Translations under genes and position numbers: made by a program | From: an uncultured Arcanobacterium sp. | GTDB taxonomy: Bacteria > Actinomycetota > Actinomycetes > Actinomycetales > Actinomycetaceae | Reading direction: 5' to 3' | Length of the DNA: 64,000 nucleotides | NCBI GenBank assembly: GCA_945874735.1 | Contig: CAMCHI010000007.1 | Coordinates: forward strand, 1 to 64,000 | The notes under the pieces: generated by a model | What the model was told of the DNA's origin: nothing | The model's database searches: none | What the model saw: only the letters and a program-made list of their open reading frames with translations | In this document: positions 1-10,142 of the stretch, piece by piece | Layout of the letters: every line of letters begins with the position of its first letter | Numbering within the stretch: position 1 is the first letter of the stretch

Positions 1-720
1 GTTTCTCAAGTAACTATTGCTGCTTCTAATGACGATACTTTACCGTTGCTAGTATCGGTTTGTTTAGAAATTGAAGGCGAACAAATTTCTTTAATGGCTA
101 CTGACCGTTATCAATTAGCTGCCCGCGATATTGTTTGGGAACCAACTGATAGTAGTATTAAGAAACGCATTTTAGTGCGTGCTTCACGTTTACTAGATAT
201 TGCTAAATCTTTAGGCACTGCTAGTACAGTAGAAATTTATTTTGATAATGCAGAAAACACTTCCATTATTGCTTTTAAGGGTGCGGGTAAACAAAACACT
301 GTACAACTTATTGAAGGAGAATATCCTCCAGTAAAAACTCTTTTTCCCACAGAAAGTGAAGGATACGCTAGTGTAGATCGCAATTCATTATTTGATGCGA
401 TTAGACGTTCACGGGTAGTGGTAGAAAAAAATGCAGCAGTGCGACTTTCTTTTAGTAGTGAAGAAGTAGTAATTGAAGCCGGGGACGGCAATGCTGCACA
501 GGCTTCTGAAGCAATTAACGTAGAGTTAAATGGTGAAGAAATTACATTAGCGTTTAGTCCAAGTTTGTTACAAGACGGAATTTCCGTGATTAATTCTCCA
601 CAAGTAAGAATTGCTTATACACTTCCTTCTAAGCCTGCTTTACTTATTCCAGAGGATAAAGACGGAGAAATTATTCCAGGTTTCAAAATCTTAATGATGC
701 CGATTCGTACTTTTGGGTAA
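1..720 (+). CDS. dnaN: DNA polymerase III beta sliding clamp, C-terminal part (5' truncated by window)
   Basis: The reading frame is open from base 1 and ends in TAA at 718-720, giving about 239 residues of a clamp that is usually about 375 long. The N-terminal third lies outside the window. The frame shows the family phrase MATDRYQLAARDI and a C-terminal MMPIRTFG, matching the MPxR-type tail of beta clamps. The clamp forms a ring that tethers the replicative polymerase to DNA. Its position directly before recF and the gyrase genes is the usual dnaA-dnaN-recF-gyrB-gyrA order, so dnaA and oriC should lie just upstream. Confidence is high; only the true start is unseen. Confidence 0.96.
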   Translation, partial: VSQVTIAASNDDTLPLLVSVCLEIEGEQISLMATDRYQLAARDIVWEPTDSSIKKRILVRASRLLDIAKSLGTASTVEIYFDNAENTSIIAFKGAGKQNTVQLIEGEYPPVKTLFPTESEGYASVDRNSLFDAIRRSRVVVEKNAAVRLSFSSEEVVIEAGDGNAAQASEAINVELNGEEITLAFSPSLLQDGISVINSPQVRIAYTLPSKPALLIPEDKDGEIIPGFKILMMPIRTFG

Positions 721-726
721 ATAAAA

Positions 727-767
727 TAGTAGAAAGTAACTTAATCTTTAACAGTTACTTTCTACTA
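727..767. terminator. Perfect 14-bp inverted repeat between dnaN and recF
   Basis: Bases 727-740 and 754-767 are exact reverse complements (TAGTAGAAAGTAAC and its complement) around a 13-nt loop. No U-run follows, so this may be a Rho-independent-like pause, an mRNA processing or stability element, or a partial terminator separating clamp expression from recF. Confidence 0.55.
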
Positions 768-805
768 CAAATATTGTAAATATAAAGTTTAGAAACTAAT
801 TACTG

Positions 806-2065
806 GTGTACATTTCAGATCTTGCTTTAACTAACTTCCGTTCCTATGCAGATATAATTTTGCATTTTTCCCCAGGAGTTACTGTTTTTGTGGGCGAAAA
901 CGGGCAAGGAAAAACCAACTTAGTAGAAGCAATTGCTTATTTTGCTACTTTTTCTTCGCACCGAGTAGGAAATGATGCAGCTTTAGTAAAATTAGGACAA
1001 AATCAAGCTATTATTAGGGCTAAAGCAGTAAATGCAGAAAAAACTGCGTTATTAGAGCTAGAAATAATTGCAGGAAAAGCAAATAGAGCTAGATTAAATC
1101 GTGGCAATATTCGGGCTAGTGAATTATTAGGTTTAGTAAAAACAGTGGTTTTTGCTCCAGAAGATTTACAACTTATTAAAGGTGAGCCTGGAGTAAGGCG
1201 AGCATTTTTAGACACTTTAATGATTCAACAGCAACCCCGTCTAGCAGCTGTAAAACAAGAATATGAAAAAGTGTTAAAACAGCGTGCAGCGTTACTGAAA
1301 AGTGCTGGAAAAATAAAACGTCGAGGTAAAGTTTTTGATGATACTACTTTAACCATTTGGGATCAGCAATTAGCTAGATTAGGTGCACAAATAATTGTGG
1401 CACGCGAAAAAATGGTATATGCCCTACAGCCACATGTAAAAAAATATTATGAAGCTGTTTCTGGGGGAAAAGGGGAAGCTAAATTAACTTATGAAGCAAA
1501 TATAAACAAATATTTTAATCAGTTAAATAGCTATTCTAGTAACATTGCCACTGCTAATAATGTTATTTCTGAAGATAAAAATATAAATATGAGCAGAAAT
1601 TCTGCTTTTGGTTCAGATAATACAGTTACAGAAATTGAACTAATTTTATTACAAGCTCTTACTAGTGCGCGAGAAGCAGAAATTGAGCGAGGAATAAATT
1701 TAGTTGGCCCACATCGTGATGAATTATTATTAGAATTAGGAGATTTTCCGGTTAAAGGATATGCTTCACACGGAGAAACTTGGTCGTATGCTTTAGCATT
1801 ACGTTTAGCTTCTTGGGAATTATTAAGACTTCAAGCTCAAGATATTTGGGACGATTTAAGTGAACCAATTCTAATTTTAGATGACGTGTTTGCAGAATTA
1901 GATGCACAGCGCAGAGAAAGATTAGCCCAAATAGTAAAAGAAGCGGAACAAGTTTTTGTAACTTGTGCAGTAGCAGCTGATTTACCTACTCAATTAGTGG
2001 GGGATGTTTTCCAAGTATCGGCAGGAATAGTGACCCAAATTAGCGCAGTGAATGTAGAGGAATAA
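806..2065 (+). CDS. recF: DNA replication and repair protein RecF
   Basis: 419 residues from a GTG start. RecF is an SMC-like ATPase that loads RecA at gapped DNA with RecO and RecR. The Walker A motif GENGQGKT is at residues 30-37. The C-terminal part has the signature and Walker B region with LILDDVFAELDAQRRERL, as in RecF. A low-complexity Asn/Ser-rich insert around residues 230-270 is longer than usual. The gene is 85 nt downstream of dnaN, after a strong hairpin, and 3 nt before the next gene, so it probably forms an operon with the DUF721 gene. Confidence 0.96.
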   Translation: MYISDLALTNFRSYADIILHFSPGVTVFVGENGQGKTNLVEAIAYFATFSSHRVGNDAALVKLGQNQAIIRAKAVNAEKTALLELEIIAGKANRARLNRGNIRASELLGLVKTVVFAPEDLQLIKGEPGVRRAFLDTLMIQQQPRLAAVKQEYEKVLKQRAALLKSAGKIKRRGKVFDDTTLTIWDQQLARLGAQIIVAREKMVYALQPHVKKYYEAVSGGKGEAKLTYEANINKYFNQLNSYSSNIATANNVISEDKNINMSRNSAFGSDNTVTEIELILLQALTSAREAEIERGINLVGPHRDELLLELGDFPVKGYASHGETWSYALALRLASWELLRLQAQDIWDDLSEPILILDDVFAELDAQRRERLAQIVKEAEQVFVTCAVAADLPTQLVGDVFQVSAGIVTQISAVNVEE

Positions 2066-2068
2066 TTT

Positions 2069-2623
2069 ATGTCTATTTTAGATTATGAAGATAAATTACC
2101 TTTACAACTTTTAGCGCGCGCACAAAAAAATGCTTGGAATAAAGGGTGGCGCAAAAAACCTTTGAATTTGGAAGTTTTACCTGCAATAAAATATCCACAA
2201 TTAGGTGAAGATGTAGTGATAGCTTCACCTGGGCAAGAAGTTGGTTCAGGGGCACACCCTTCTTATCGAGATCCAAAATTTTTCAATGTTTTGTTAGAGC
2301 AAGTTATTTCGGTGGAAGCTTGGACTGAAAAAGTTGATATAGCTCGTCTTTACCAACGGTGGCCAGAAATTGTGGGAGAAAGAATTGCCGCTAATTGCAC
2401 TTTAGAAAGTTTTTCCTCTCAAGGGGTGATGGTGTTACGTACTCGTAATCTTTCTTGGAAAACTCAATTGACAGCTTTATCAGCACAGTTAGAAGCAAAA
2501 TTAGCACAAGAATTAGGTAATAATGTGGTGCGTGAGATAATAATCGAAGGACCTCATCAAAAATCTTGGAAACACGGAACTAGATCTGTGCCAGGACGCG
2601 GGCCACGCGACACATATGATTAA
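2069..2623 (+). CDS. DUF721 family protein (DciA-like)
   Basis: 184 residues. The C-terminal two thirds carries the DUF721 pattern: WTEKVDIARLYQRWPEIVG, then CTLESFSSQGVMVLRTRNL and a stretch of Ala/Leu helix. DUF721 members sit between recF and gyrB across actinobacteria; DciA proteins of this family act with the DnaB helicase. Whether this one loads helicase is an inference from family and place. The ATG is 3 nt after the recF stop, indicating translational coupling. Confidence 0.88.
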   Translation: MSILDYEDKLPLQLLARAQKNAWNKGWRKKPLNLEVLPAIKYPQLGEDVVIASPGQEVGSGAHPSYRDPKFFNVLLEQVISVEAWTEKVDIARLYQRWPEIVGERIAANCTLESFSSQGVMVLRTRNLSWKTQLTALSAQLEAKLAQELGNNVVREIIIEGPHQKSWKHGTRSVPGRGPRDTYD

Positions 2624-2682
2624 GTAGCGTATATAAACTTTATTGTTTGTAGATTTTTCTTAAAAAAGTCATTATTGCAACA

Positions 2683-2691
2683 TTATCCACA
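2683..2691 (+). promoter_or_regulatory. Consensus DnaA box upstream of gyrB
   Basis: TTATCCACA is an exact match to the DnaA box consensus, 168 nt before the gyrB start. A single box near the origin could titrate DnaA or regulate gyrB. A 12-bp palindrome, GTAGGTACCTAC (2754-2765), lies further down in the same 236-nt intergenic region, which probably also holds the gyrB promoter. Confidence 0.6.
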
Positions 2692-2859
2692 AACTAGGGA
2701 CAGTAGTCGAAAACCCACTTATTTTCAATTAGAATAGTTTTGGTTTATTTATTGTAGGTACCTACCTAAAAAGAGGTTAAAACGCTTTAGAAAGTGCTTA
2801 ATAACTTTTTATAGGTTAGGTGACGCAATTTACTACGAAATATGAGGTGATCTCAAAGC

Positions 2860-4899
2860 GTGGCTAATGAGAATCCAGAAATGAATAATGTCCAACCTGA
2901 AGCCAGTTATGGAGCTTCAGATATTACGGTACTCGAAGGTTTGGAAGCAGTTCGTAAACGTCCAGGTATGTATATTGGCTCCACTGGAGAACGAGGACTG
3001 CATCATCTAGTTTATGAAATTGTAGATAACTCCGTAGACGAAGCATTAGCTGGATATTGTACACATATTGAGGTAACGCTACTAGAGAATGGCGGAGTGC
3101 GCGTAGTAGACAACGGTCGTGGTATTCCAGTAGATATTCACCCAACCGAAAAAGTTTCTGCAGTACAAGTAGTAATGACCGTATTACACGCAGGAGGTAA
3201 ATTCGGCAACGGATCTTATGCAGTTTCCGGCGGATTACACGGTGTAGGTGTATCAGTAGTAAACGCTTTAGCTACCCGAATGGAAACTGAAGTACGCCGT
3301 GATGGTCATGTGTGGCGTATTCAGTATGAAAACGGTGTGCCAGTAGCTCCTCTAGCTAAAGGTGAACCTACTGATCTAACCGGCACTACTCAAACTTTCT
3401 GGCCTAATGCTGAAATTTTCGAAACCACAGATTTTGATTTTGAAACTTTGCGCAAACGCTTCCATCAAATGGCGTTCTTAAATAAAGGTTTGCGAATTAC
3501 TCTAATTGATGAACGTCCCACTGCTGTTTCTGAAGGAGATGAAGTAACTGGTAGTGGTGAAGGTAATACGGAATTACCTAAAGCAGGACGAGCAGAAGTT
3601 TCCTATAAGTACGACAACGGTATTCATGACTACGTAGAGTATTTAGTACGTACTAAAAAAACTGAACGAGTACATGAAGAACCAATTTATTACGAAGCAG
3701 AAGACAAAGAAAAGCAAATTTCAGTAGAAATAGCTATGCAGTGGACCAGTGCTTACTCCGAGTCCATGAATACTTTTGCCAACACGATTAACACCACTGA
3801 AGGTGGAACGCATGAAGAAGGATTCCGTGCGGCTCTCACCTCGGTGATTAATAAGTACGCACGCGATAAAAACTTACTGAAAGATAAAGACCCTAATCTT
3901 TCCGGCGAAGATATTCGGGAAGGTTTAACTACCGTTATTTCGGTAAAAATTGGTGAGCCACAGTTTGAAGGACAAACTAAAACCAAACTAGGAAATACCG
4001 AAGTACGTACTTTTGTACAACAGCAAACTTACGCCCAATTAACCGACTGGCTAGATATGCACCCTTCCGAAGGGCGGGAAATTATACGTAAAGCTACCCA
4101 AGCTTATAGCGCTCGCTTAGCGGCACGAAAAGCACGAGAAGCTACCCGTAGAAAGTCGGTATTAGAATCTGCTTCCATGCCTGGAAAACTAAAAGATTGC
4201 ACTTCTAACAAACCAGAAGAATGTGAAATTTTTATTGTAGAGGGTGATTCTGCTGGTGGTTCAGCCGTTAATGGACGTGACCCGAAACATCAAGCAATTA
4301 TGCCTATTCGGGGCAAAATCTTAAACGTAGAAAAAGCCCGTCTAGATAGAGCACTTTCTTCCGATTCAATCCAAAGTTTAATTGCTGCCTTTGGTACTGG
4401 TGTGGGAGAAGATTTTGATATTTCCAAATTGCGGTACCACAAAATCGTATTCATGGCAGACGCTGATGTGGACGGTCAGCATATTGCCACTCTTTTACTT
4501 ACTATGGTTTATCGGTATATGCGTCCATTAATTGAAGGTGGATTTATTTACTTGGCTATGCCTCCGCTGTATCGAATTAAATGGACTAATGCTCCGCATG
4601 AATATGTGTTCTCAGATCGGGAACGCGATGAAGCGTTGAAAAACGGTTTAGCTAATGGCAAGAAATTACCAAAAGCTGAAGGGCAAGGTATTCAGCGCTA
4701 CAAAGGTTTGGGAGAAATGAACGATTCTGAATTGTGGGAAACCACTATGGATCCAGAAACCCGCACCTTAAAACAGGTTTCTATCGGAGAAGCTGCTGCT
4801 ACAGACGAAACTTTCTCTATTCTAATGGGTGAAGATGTGGTTTCTCGTAGAAGTTTCATTCAACGTAATGCACACGACGTCCGCTTCCTCGACATTTAA
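2860..4899 (+). CDS. gyrB: DNA gyrase subunit B
   Basis: 679 residues from GTG, with GAGGTGA (2844-2850) upstream as ribosome binding site. The GHKL ATPase part shows [18 protein letters not shown] and the lid loop [17 protein letters not shown]. The TOPRIM domain has [11 protein letters not shown] with Glu461 and the metal-binding DAD at 534-536, followed by [10 protein letters not shown] and the C-terminal TLKQV region. GyrB supplies ATP hydrolysis for negative supercoiling with GyrA. Length is ordinary for actinobacteria. It is 8 nt upstream of gyrA. Confidence 0.98.
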   Translation: MANENPEMNNVQPEASYGASDITVLEGLEAVRKRPGMYIGSTGERGLHHLVYEIVDNSVDEALAGYCTHIEVTLLENGGVRVVDNGRGIPVDIHPTEKVSAVQVVMTVLHAGGKFGNGSYAVSGGLHGVGVSVVNALATRMETEVRRDGHVWRIQYENGVPVAPLAKGEPTDLTGTTQTFWPNAEIFETTDFDFETLRKRFHQMAFLNKGLRITLIDERPTAVSEGDEVTGSGEGNTELPKAGRAEVSYKYDNGIHDYVEYLVRTKKTERVHEEPIYYEAEDKEKQISVEIAMQWTSAYSESMNTFANTINTTEGGTHEEGFRAALTSVINKYARDKNLLKDKDPNLSGEDIREGLTTVISVKIGEPQFEGQTKTKLGNTEVRTFVQQQTYAQLTDWLDMHPSEGREIIRKATQAYSARLAARKAREATRRKSVLESASMPGKLKDCTSNKPEECEIFIVEGDSAGGSAVNGRDPKHQAIMPIRGKILNVEKARLDRALSSDSIQSLIAAFGTGVGEDFDISKLRYHKIVFMADADVDGQHIATLLLTMVYRYMRPLIEGGFIYLAMPPLYRIKWTNAPHEYVFSDRERDEALKNGLANGKKLPKAEGQGIQRYKGLGEMNDSELWETTMDPETRTLKQVSIGEAAATDETFSILMGEDVVSRRSFIQRNAHDVRFLDI

Positions 4900-4907
4900 G
4901 GGTTATT

Positions 4908-7517
4908 GTGAGTAAAGAAAACGAAACTAACGAAAACGAAGAAATAACTTACAACCACGGCAAAATCATGGAAGTGGATCTCCAAAAAGAGATGGAAACT
5001 TCCTACTTAGATTATGCGATGTCAGTGATTGTGGGACGTGCACTACCAGATGTGCGCGATGGACTAAAGCCTGTACATCGGCGCGTAATTTATGCGATGT
5101 GGGACGGTGGTTACCGTCCAGATTCGTCATTCTCGAAAGCCGTAAAAATCGTGGGTGATGTAATGGGTAATTTCCACCCACACGGTGACGTAGCTATTTA
5201 CGACACGATGGTACGTTTAGTGCAACCTTGGTCGATGCGTTACCCATTAGTTGCAGGACAAGGTAATTTTGGTACTGCCGGTGATTTAGGTGCGGCGGCT
5301 GCACGTTATACAGAAGCTAAAATGGCTCCTTTAGCAGCAGAAATGGTGCGCGATATTCATGAAAACACGGTAGATTTTCAGCCTAACTTTGATGGATCTA
5401 TTGAAGAACCAACCGTTTTAACTGCTCGTTTCCCTAATCTATTAATTAATGGATCAGAGGGCATTGCTGTAGGTATGGCCACTCGTATTCCTCCGCATAA
5501 CTTACGAGAAGTAGCTGCGGGAGTGCAGTGGTATTTAGAAAATCCTGAAGCCACCCGTGATGAACTATTAGCCCAGCTAATGTTGCGTATTAAAGGCCCT
5601 GATTTTCCTACCGGTGCCACTATTTTAGGTACGAAAGGTATTGAAGAACTTTACCGTACAGGTCACGGCTCGATTACCCAGCGTGCAATTGTAGAAGTTG
5701 ATGAAATTAATGGACGGCAGTGTCTGGTAGTTACTGATCTTCCTTATCAAGTAAATCCTGATCGTTTACTAGATAAAATGGTGGAAGGTATTAAAGACGG
5801 TAGGCTTCCAGGTATTGCTGACATTCGCGATGAGTCCTCAGGACGTGCTGGTCAGAGAATTGTGATTGTGCTTAAGCGTGACGCGGTAGCAAAAGTAGTG
5901 CTTAATAATCTATACAAGCACACCCAACTACAAAACAACTTCCCTGGCAATATGTTGGCACTGGTAGATGGAGTACCACGTACGCTTTCTTTAGATGGTT
6001 TTATTTACTACTGGGTAAAGCATCAAATTGAAGTAATTCGCCGTCGTACGGAATATCGTTTAGCAAAAGCTGAAGAACGCTTAATGATTTTAGAGGGTCT
6101 AGTAAAGGCACTAGATCAGCTAGATGCAGTGATTGCTTTAATTAGAGCTTCTCAAACTCCAGAAGAAGCCCGTAACGGTTTAATGGATTTGCTAGATATT
6201 AACGAAATACAAGCTGATCATATTCTAGCGATGCAGTTGCGTCGTTTGGCAGCTTTAGAACGGCAAAAAATCTTAAATGAAAAAGCCGAAAAAGAAGCAT
6301 TATGTGCAGAATATCGTGATATTTTGGCTAAGCCGGAACGGCAACGCAAAATTGTTTCTCAAGAGTTACAAGAAATTGTAGATAAGTATGGTGATGAACG
6401 CCGTACCACGATTTTGCCTTTCGATGGGGAAATGACGGTAGAGGATTTAATTCCTGAAGAAGACGTGGTAGTTACTATTACTCGTTCTGGATTTATTAAG
6501 CGCACAAAAGTTTCTGAGTATCGTGCTCAACATCGTGGTGGTAAAGGTATTAAAGGAACCACTTTACGTGGCGATGACGTGGTAGAACATTTCCGTGTAG
6601 CTTCCACTCATGATTGGCATTTGTTCTTTACCAACATGGGACGAGTTTACCGGATTAAAGGATACGAAATTCCTGAAGGTTCACGTGAATCTAAAGGACA
6701 GCATATTGCGAACTTGTTGGCATTCCAGCCTGAGGAACGGATTGCTTCGGCTATCTCCATTCGAGATTATGAGCAGGCAGAGTTCTTAGTATTAGCTACT
6801 GAGGACGGCTTAGTGAAAAAGACTTTGCTGCGCGATTATGACTCTGCTCGTACTGGTGGTTTGATTGCAATTAAGTTACGTGAACGGGAAGATGGCAGTT
6901 ACGACCAAGTAGTTTCTGCTCGTCTTGCTAATGAAGGTGAAGATTTGTTCCTGGTTTCTCGTAAAGGTCAATCTTTGCGTTTCACTGCTTCTAATGAGGC
7001 TCTGCGCCCTATGGGTCGAGCTACTTCCGGTGTGACGGGTATGAAGTTCCGCAGTGGAGATTCTTTGCTCACTATGGACGTGGTACGAGATGACTCAGAA
7101 GTATTTATCGTTACTGAGGGTGGTTTTGCAAAGCGAACCAAGGTAGAAGAATACCGTGTACAAGGCCGATCTGGACTAGGTATCAAGGTGGCTAACTTGG
7201 TGGAAGCCAGAGGTGATTTAGTGGGTGCTTTAATTACTGGGCCTGATGATGAAGTGTTAGTGATTATGGAGCAAGGAAAAGTGGTGCGTTCGGCAGTAAA
7301 TGAAGTAAACATTACAAGCCGTAATACGCAAGGTGTGACTTTTGCTCGTCCAGACGCAGGAGATAGGGTATTAGCTATCGCACTTAATTTGGAAAAAGAC
7401 TCAGTAGAAGTAGAAGCAACTGACGATACAGTTACTGACAGTGAAGTAGCTAGTAATATAGAAAACACTGCCGGTATTGAGAAAGAAAACCCTACAAATT
7501 TGCAGCAAGAAGCGTAA
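4908..7517 (+). CDS. gyrA: DNA gyrase subunit A
   Basis: 869 residues from GTG. The winged-helix breakage domain has the catalytic tyrosine in AARYTEAKM (Tyr134). The quinolone-determining stretch reads [10 protein letters not shown], with Val95 where E. coli has Ser83 and M. tuberculosis Ala90; Asp99 (E. coli Asp87) is kept. The C-terminal half has the repeated beta-pinwheel blades including the GyrA box region [10 protein letters not shown], and an acidic, low-complexity tail. GyrA cuts and rejoins DNA for supercoiling. Confidence 0.98.
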   Translation: MSKENETNENEEITYNHGKIMEVDLQKEMETSYLDYAMSVIVGRALPDVRDGLKPVHRRVIYAMWDGGYRPDSSFSKAVKIVGDVMGNFHPHGDVAIYDTMVRLVQPWSMRYPLVAGQGNFGTAGDLGAAAARYTEAKMAPLAAEMVRDIHENTVDFQPNFDGSIEEPTVLTARFPNLLINGSEGIAVGMATRIPPHNLREVAAGVQWYLENPEATRDELLAQLMLRIKGPDFPTGATILGTKGIEELYRTGHGSITQRAIVEVDEINGRQCLVVTDLPYQVNPDRLLDKMVEGIKDGRLPGIADIRDESSGRAGQRIVIVLKRDAVAKVVLNNLYKHTQLQNNFPGNMLALVDGVPRTLSLDGFIYYWVKHQIEVIRRRTEYRLAKAEERLMILEGLVKALDQLDAVIALIRASQTPEEARNGLMDLLDINEIQADHILAMQLRRLAALERQKILNEKAEKEALCAEYRDILAKPERQRKIVSQELQEIVDKYGDERRTTILPFDGEMTVEDLIPEEDVVVTITRSGFIKRTKVSEYRAQHRGGKGIKGTTLRGDDVVEHFRVASTHDWHLFFTNMGRVYRIKGYEIPEGSRESKGQHIANLLAFQPEERIASAISIRDYEQAEFLVLATEDGLVKKTLLRDYDSARTGGLIAIKLREREDGSYDQVVSARLANEGEDLFLVSRKGQSLRFTASNEALRPMGRATSGVTGMKFRSGDSLLTMDVVRDDSEVFIVTEGGFAKRTKVEEYRVQGRSGLGIKVANLVEARGDLVGALITGPDDEVLVIMEQGKVVRSAVNEVNITSRNTQGVTFARPDAGDRVLAIALNLEKDSVEVEATDDTVTDSEVASNIENTAGIEKENPTNLQQEA

Positions 7518-7549
7518 GCTAGAGTTTAACGGCAAGAAGTGAGGTAATC

Positions 7550-8311
7550 ATGCAAGTTACACGAACCATTTTTGCGCATCGCGGAGTGTGTCATAAAGCG
7601 CCGGAAAATACTTTGGCTGCTTTTGAGAAAGCACATGAAAGTGGAGTGCGTTGGCTGGAAACTGACGTGGATATTTTAGGAGATGGGACTGCCATTGTAA
7701 TCCATGATTCTACTTTGGATCGTACCACTAATTTATCTGGCTCATACTATGGTTTAACTGCTGCTGATTTGCCAAAAATTGACGCTGGCTGGTGGTTTTC
7801 TCCAAAATTTGCTGGGGAACCGTTACCTACTTTGCGAATGTTGGTAGATTTTTTAAATCGCACCGGTATGAACGCTAATATCGAAGTGAAAGGCAACGAA
7901 GCGGGTAGAGCAATGACTTCCCAGCTAGTTGATTCAGTAATTGCAGAACTGGAACGGCTAGAACATGGACGTGAAGTAATTATTTCCTCTTTCAGTCCGC
8001 TTATTTTGGAACTATTTAGAGATAGAGCGCCAAAACTGGAACGAGGAGCATTATTTACTGCTGGTAGTTTATTTGGAGATTGGAAGTCGATTCTAGAAAT
8101 CACTGAGTCTACTTATATTCACCCACAAGATAAAGGCCTATTGCGTGAGCATATTCAGTTTGCACGTAAATTTGGTTATGGCGTGAATGTGTGGACGGTA
8201 GATACTCCAGATCGAGCTAATGAACTCTTAAATTGGGGTGCTACTGGTATTTTTACAAATCGAGCTGATAAGTTAATACATTTAGAAACAAAAGTAGCGC
8301 AACTATCCTAA
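7550..8311 (+). CDS. Glycerophosphodiester phosphodiesterase (GDPD family)
   Basis: 253 residues, no signal peptide, so probably cytoplasmic. The GDPD fingerprint is complete: His10-Arg11-Gly12, Glu37 and Asp39 in LETDVD, and His52 in IHDSTLDRTT. A second Glu is in NIEVKG, and the C-terminal barrel strand reads VNVWTVDTPDRANELLNWGA. These enzymes hydrolyse glycerophosphodiesters to glycerol-3-phosphate and an alcohol; the substrate here is not known. The gene starts 32 nt after gyrA and is co-oriented with it. Confidence 0.93.
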   Translation: MQVTRTIFAHRGVCHKAPENTLAAFEKAHESGVRWLETDVDILGDGTAIVIHDSTLDRTTNLSGSYYGLTAADLPKIDAGWWFSPKFAGEPLPTLRMLVDFLNRTGMNANIEVKGNEAGRAMTSQLVDSVIAELERLEHGREVIISSFSPLILELFRDRAPKLERGALFTAGSLFGDWKSILEITESTYIHPQDKGLLREHIQFARKFGYGVNVWTVDTPDRANELLNWGATGIFTNRADKLIHLETKVAQLS

Positions 8312-8406
8312 TGTTTAAGAATTTAGACATTTAAATAATTATGGTTTTAGGTTTAGTAGCTTTAGATTTATTGATGTAACTAAAAATTAGTTATTAGGAG
8401 ATAAAG

Positions 8407-8868
8407 ATGACAACACCAGAGTTTTCTTCCCCAACTATCAAGCCGGAAGTAAAGACGGTAAATCCAGTAGATACCACACCTAAAAGTGCTACTGCCGTAA
8501 AAAGAACTGCTATCAGAAATGTGCGTATGACCATTTCACGGGTAGATCCATGGTCGGCATTAAAAATATCGTTTTTAGTTTCGGTGGCTATCGGAATTAT
8601 GACGGTAGTGGCGGTAATGATTTTATGGTTCATGCTTGATTCTATGCATGTATGGGCAGGTATCCATGATCTATTAACTACTTTTAACAATGAGCAATTG
8701 TTAAAGTTGGCACAGTTCCTAGAGTTTGGACGGATTATTCCGTTTACTATTGTGGTGGCAGTGGCAGAAGTAGTGTTGTTTACTTTGCTGGGCGGGCTAC
8801 TTGCGTTGGTGTTTAACGTAGTATCTATGCTGGTAGGTGGGTTTAGAATCACAGTGACAGACGAGTAA
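8407..8868 (+). CDS. DUF3566 transmembrane protein
   Basis: 153 residues with RBS TTAGGAGA 6 nt before the ATG. A disordered Pro/Thr/Lys N-terminus is followed by the DUF3566 motif VRMTISRVDPWSALKISF, then two membrane segments (about residues 58-79 and 116-142) flanking an extracytoplasmic loop. DUF3566 genes lie just downstream of gyrA in many actinobacteria; their function is not established. Confidence 0.88.
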   Translation: MTTPEFSSPTIKPEVKTVNPVDTTPKSATAVKRTAIRNVRMTISRVDPWSALKISFLVSVAIGIMTVVAVMILWFMLDSMHVWAGIHDLLTTFNNEQLLKLAQFLEFGRIIPFTIVVAVAEVVLFTLLGGLLALVFNVVSMLVGGFRITVTDE

Positions 8869-9011
8869 TACTTACTCCAATAAATTGTAATAGTGTGAGT
8901 TGCATTGCTCCCCGCTTAATATATTTGTACTTTCTTCTGGTTATGTTGTAATCTAATTCGGCACGCAGTTTTTAGTTTTTATTTACGAAACAAAAAACTG
9001 CGAGTCGAAAA

Positions 9012-9085
9012 GGGCCTATAGCTCAGTCGGTTAGAGCGCTACACTGATAATGTAGAGGTCGATGGTTCGAGTCCATCTAGGCCCA
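9012..9085 (+). tRNA. tRNA-Ile(GAT)
   Basis: 74-nt cloverleaf. The acceptor GGGCCTA pairs with TAGGCCC (9078-9084), the anticodon stem CTACA/TGTAG surrounds loop CTGATAA with anticodon GAT, and the T arm holds GGTTCGAGTCC. CCA is not encoded. Confidence 0.98.
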
Positions 9086-9114
9086 CGCAAGAATATTCCT
9101 GCAAAGGAGGCGTT

Positions 9115-9234
9115 GTGAAAAAGGTAATTCTTACAATTATCGGTTTCCTAGTCGGATATGCTATATTCTTGAAGGTGGCTGAAGAAGCTGATCGCCGAGC
9201 TGTTTGGCAGCAGGTGGCTGATTCTTTAGACTAA
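9115..9234 (+). CDS. DLW-39-like microprotein (39 aa)
   Basis: A GTG start follows a strong AAAGGAGG (9103-9110) at 4-nt spacing and opens a 39-codon frame. The product has a single hydrophobic segment (VILTIIGFLVGYAIFL) after MKK, then an acidic/basic linker and a C-terminal AVWQQVADSLD. The DLW-39 family of actinobacteria has the same size, the same place beside the tRNA-Ile/tRNA-Ala pair and a conserved Trp-containing C-terminus. Function is unknown. It is easily missed because of its length. Confidence 0.75.
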   Translation: MKKVILTIIGFLVGYAIFLKVAEEADRRAVWQQVADSLD

Positions 9235-9254
9235 CTACCGAGTCTTTAAGATGA

Positions 9255-9330
9255 GGGGCTATGGCGCAATTGGTAGCGCACCTGCTTTGCAAGCAGGGGG
9301 TTACGGGTTCGAGTCCCGTTAGCTCCACCA
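9255..9330 (+). tRNA. tRNA-Ala(TGC), CCA encoded
   Basis: Acceptor GGGGCTA pairs with TAGCTCC including one G-U. The anticodon stem-loop is CCTGC-TTTGCAA-GCAGG with anticodon TGC, and the T loop is TTCGAGT. CCA is encoded at 9328-9330. Confidence 0.98.
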
Positions 9331-9334
9331 ATAG

Positions 9335-9373
9335 GACGCTCATTTTGATGCAAAGTGAGCGTCTTTTTGTTTT
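9335..9373 (+). terminator. Rho-independent terminator after tRNA-Ala
   Basis: A 13-bp stem (9335-9347 with 9351-9363, one G-U pair) with a 3-nt loop is followed by TTTTTGTTTT. It ends the tRNA transcription unit. Confidence 0.9.
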
Positions 9374-9520
9374 GCCCGGACGGGCAGCGTTTTGGCTTGC
9401 CAGGGGTGGTTTCTGGGGGAGTGGCTGGCCGCTGGGTGGGTGCAGTGGGTGGACCTTATAGGTTTACGTGCTTGCTACAACATCTATAAAGAGATTTTCT
9501 GAATTCTGAAAGATGCTTTT

Positions 9521-9760
9521 ATGTTTGATTTTCTAGACAATCCCATTGTTTTTGCATTTACTTCTTTAGCAATCACCTTCGGATCAGTTTTTATGGTTTA
9601 TTTGGAAATGCCTCCGAAGGTTGTCAAAAAGACCGGCAGGACTCGAACCCTAGGTGAACGACTATCTGATCTTAGTCGAAATGGCAAGGTGTTTCTGTTT
9701 GTCTTCATAGTATCAGCGGTAGGCTCAATCGCTTCCATTATCGATGTTTTCATCACCTAG
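9521..9760 (+). CDS. Small two-span membrane protein, unknown
   Basis: 79 residues with two hydrophobic segments (about 9-28 and 56-77) separated by a basic cytoplasmic-type loop containing KKTGRTRTLGERL. No family is recognised. There is no clear ribosome binding site and it lies at the edge of the atypical island, so it may be a recent arrival. It could also be a chance frame; the hydrophobic-basic-hydrophobic arrangement favours a real gene. Confidence 0.45.
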   Translation: MFDFLDNPIVFAFTSLAITFGSVFMVYLEMPPKVVKKTGRTRTLGERLSDLSRNGKVFLFVFIVSAVGSIASIIDVFIT

Positions 9761-9869
9761 TATTCACACGTCTATCTGGGCAAGAAACGGACTATGCTCT
9801 GGATATAAACAATGATTGTGCTTAGTCTGCGCAAATAGTCATTGCGCCCGCAAAACTCACATCACAAAA

Positions 9870-10109
9870 GCGCCAATTGACCTTAATCTTGATGATAAGG
9901 TTGGCAAGGTCGATAGTGAGCGTGAGAGGTTTTAAGACGCGATCGATGAGTTGCTTCCTGAGATCTATGTTAATCTGAGCAACAATGGCAATTTTCAGTC
10001 GGCTTATGTGAAGCGTCTTGAGTCCGCAGTGAAGCGAACCCAGAGCGAATTTATCAGCCTGTTGAAACAAGAGATTAAAAATGTGAATCGAAAGAAGTGT
10101 GCGCATTAG
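9870..10109 (+). pseudogene. Degraded coding remnant upstream of the DNA methylase
   Basis: The plus frame reads as coding-like text (APIDLNLDDKVGKVDSERERF) up to an in-frame TAA at 9933-9935. It then continues in the same frame for 57 codons with plausible amphipathic protein (ESAVKRTQSEFISLLKQEI) to TAG at 10107-10109. There is no start codon with a ribosome binding site. The sense-strand composition resembles the following methylase more than the host genes. It may be what is left of the partner of that methylase, but no family is recognised. Confidence 0.35.
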
Positions 10110-10142
10110 TCCGTACGGCGCTATAGAGGTAACCTATCACTG

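Noticed and set aside
6968..7468. 166-codon antisense open frame over gyrA
   Set aside because: Shadow of the GyrA C-terminal blades; Ser/Thr-rich with no start signal.
8394..8852. 152-codon antisense open frame over DUF3566
   Set aside because: Sense strand has a good ribosome binding site and the DUF3566 signature; antisense product is low-complexity.
9822..10106. 94-codon minus-strand frame upstream of the methylase
   Set aside because: No ribosome binding site, and the plus strand reads more like protein, broken by one in-frame stop.
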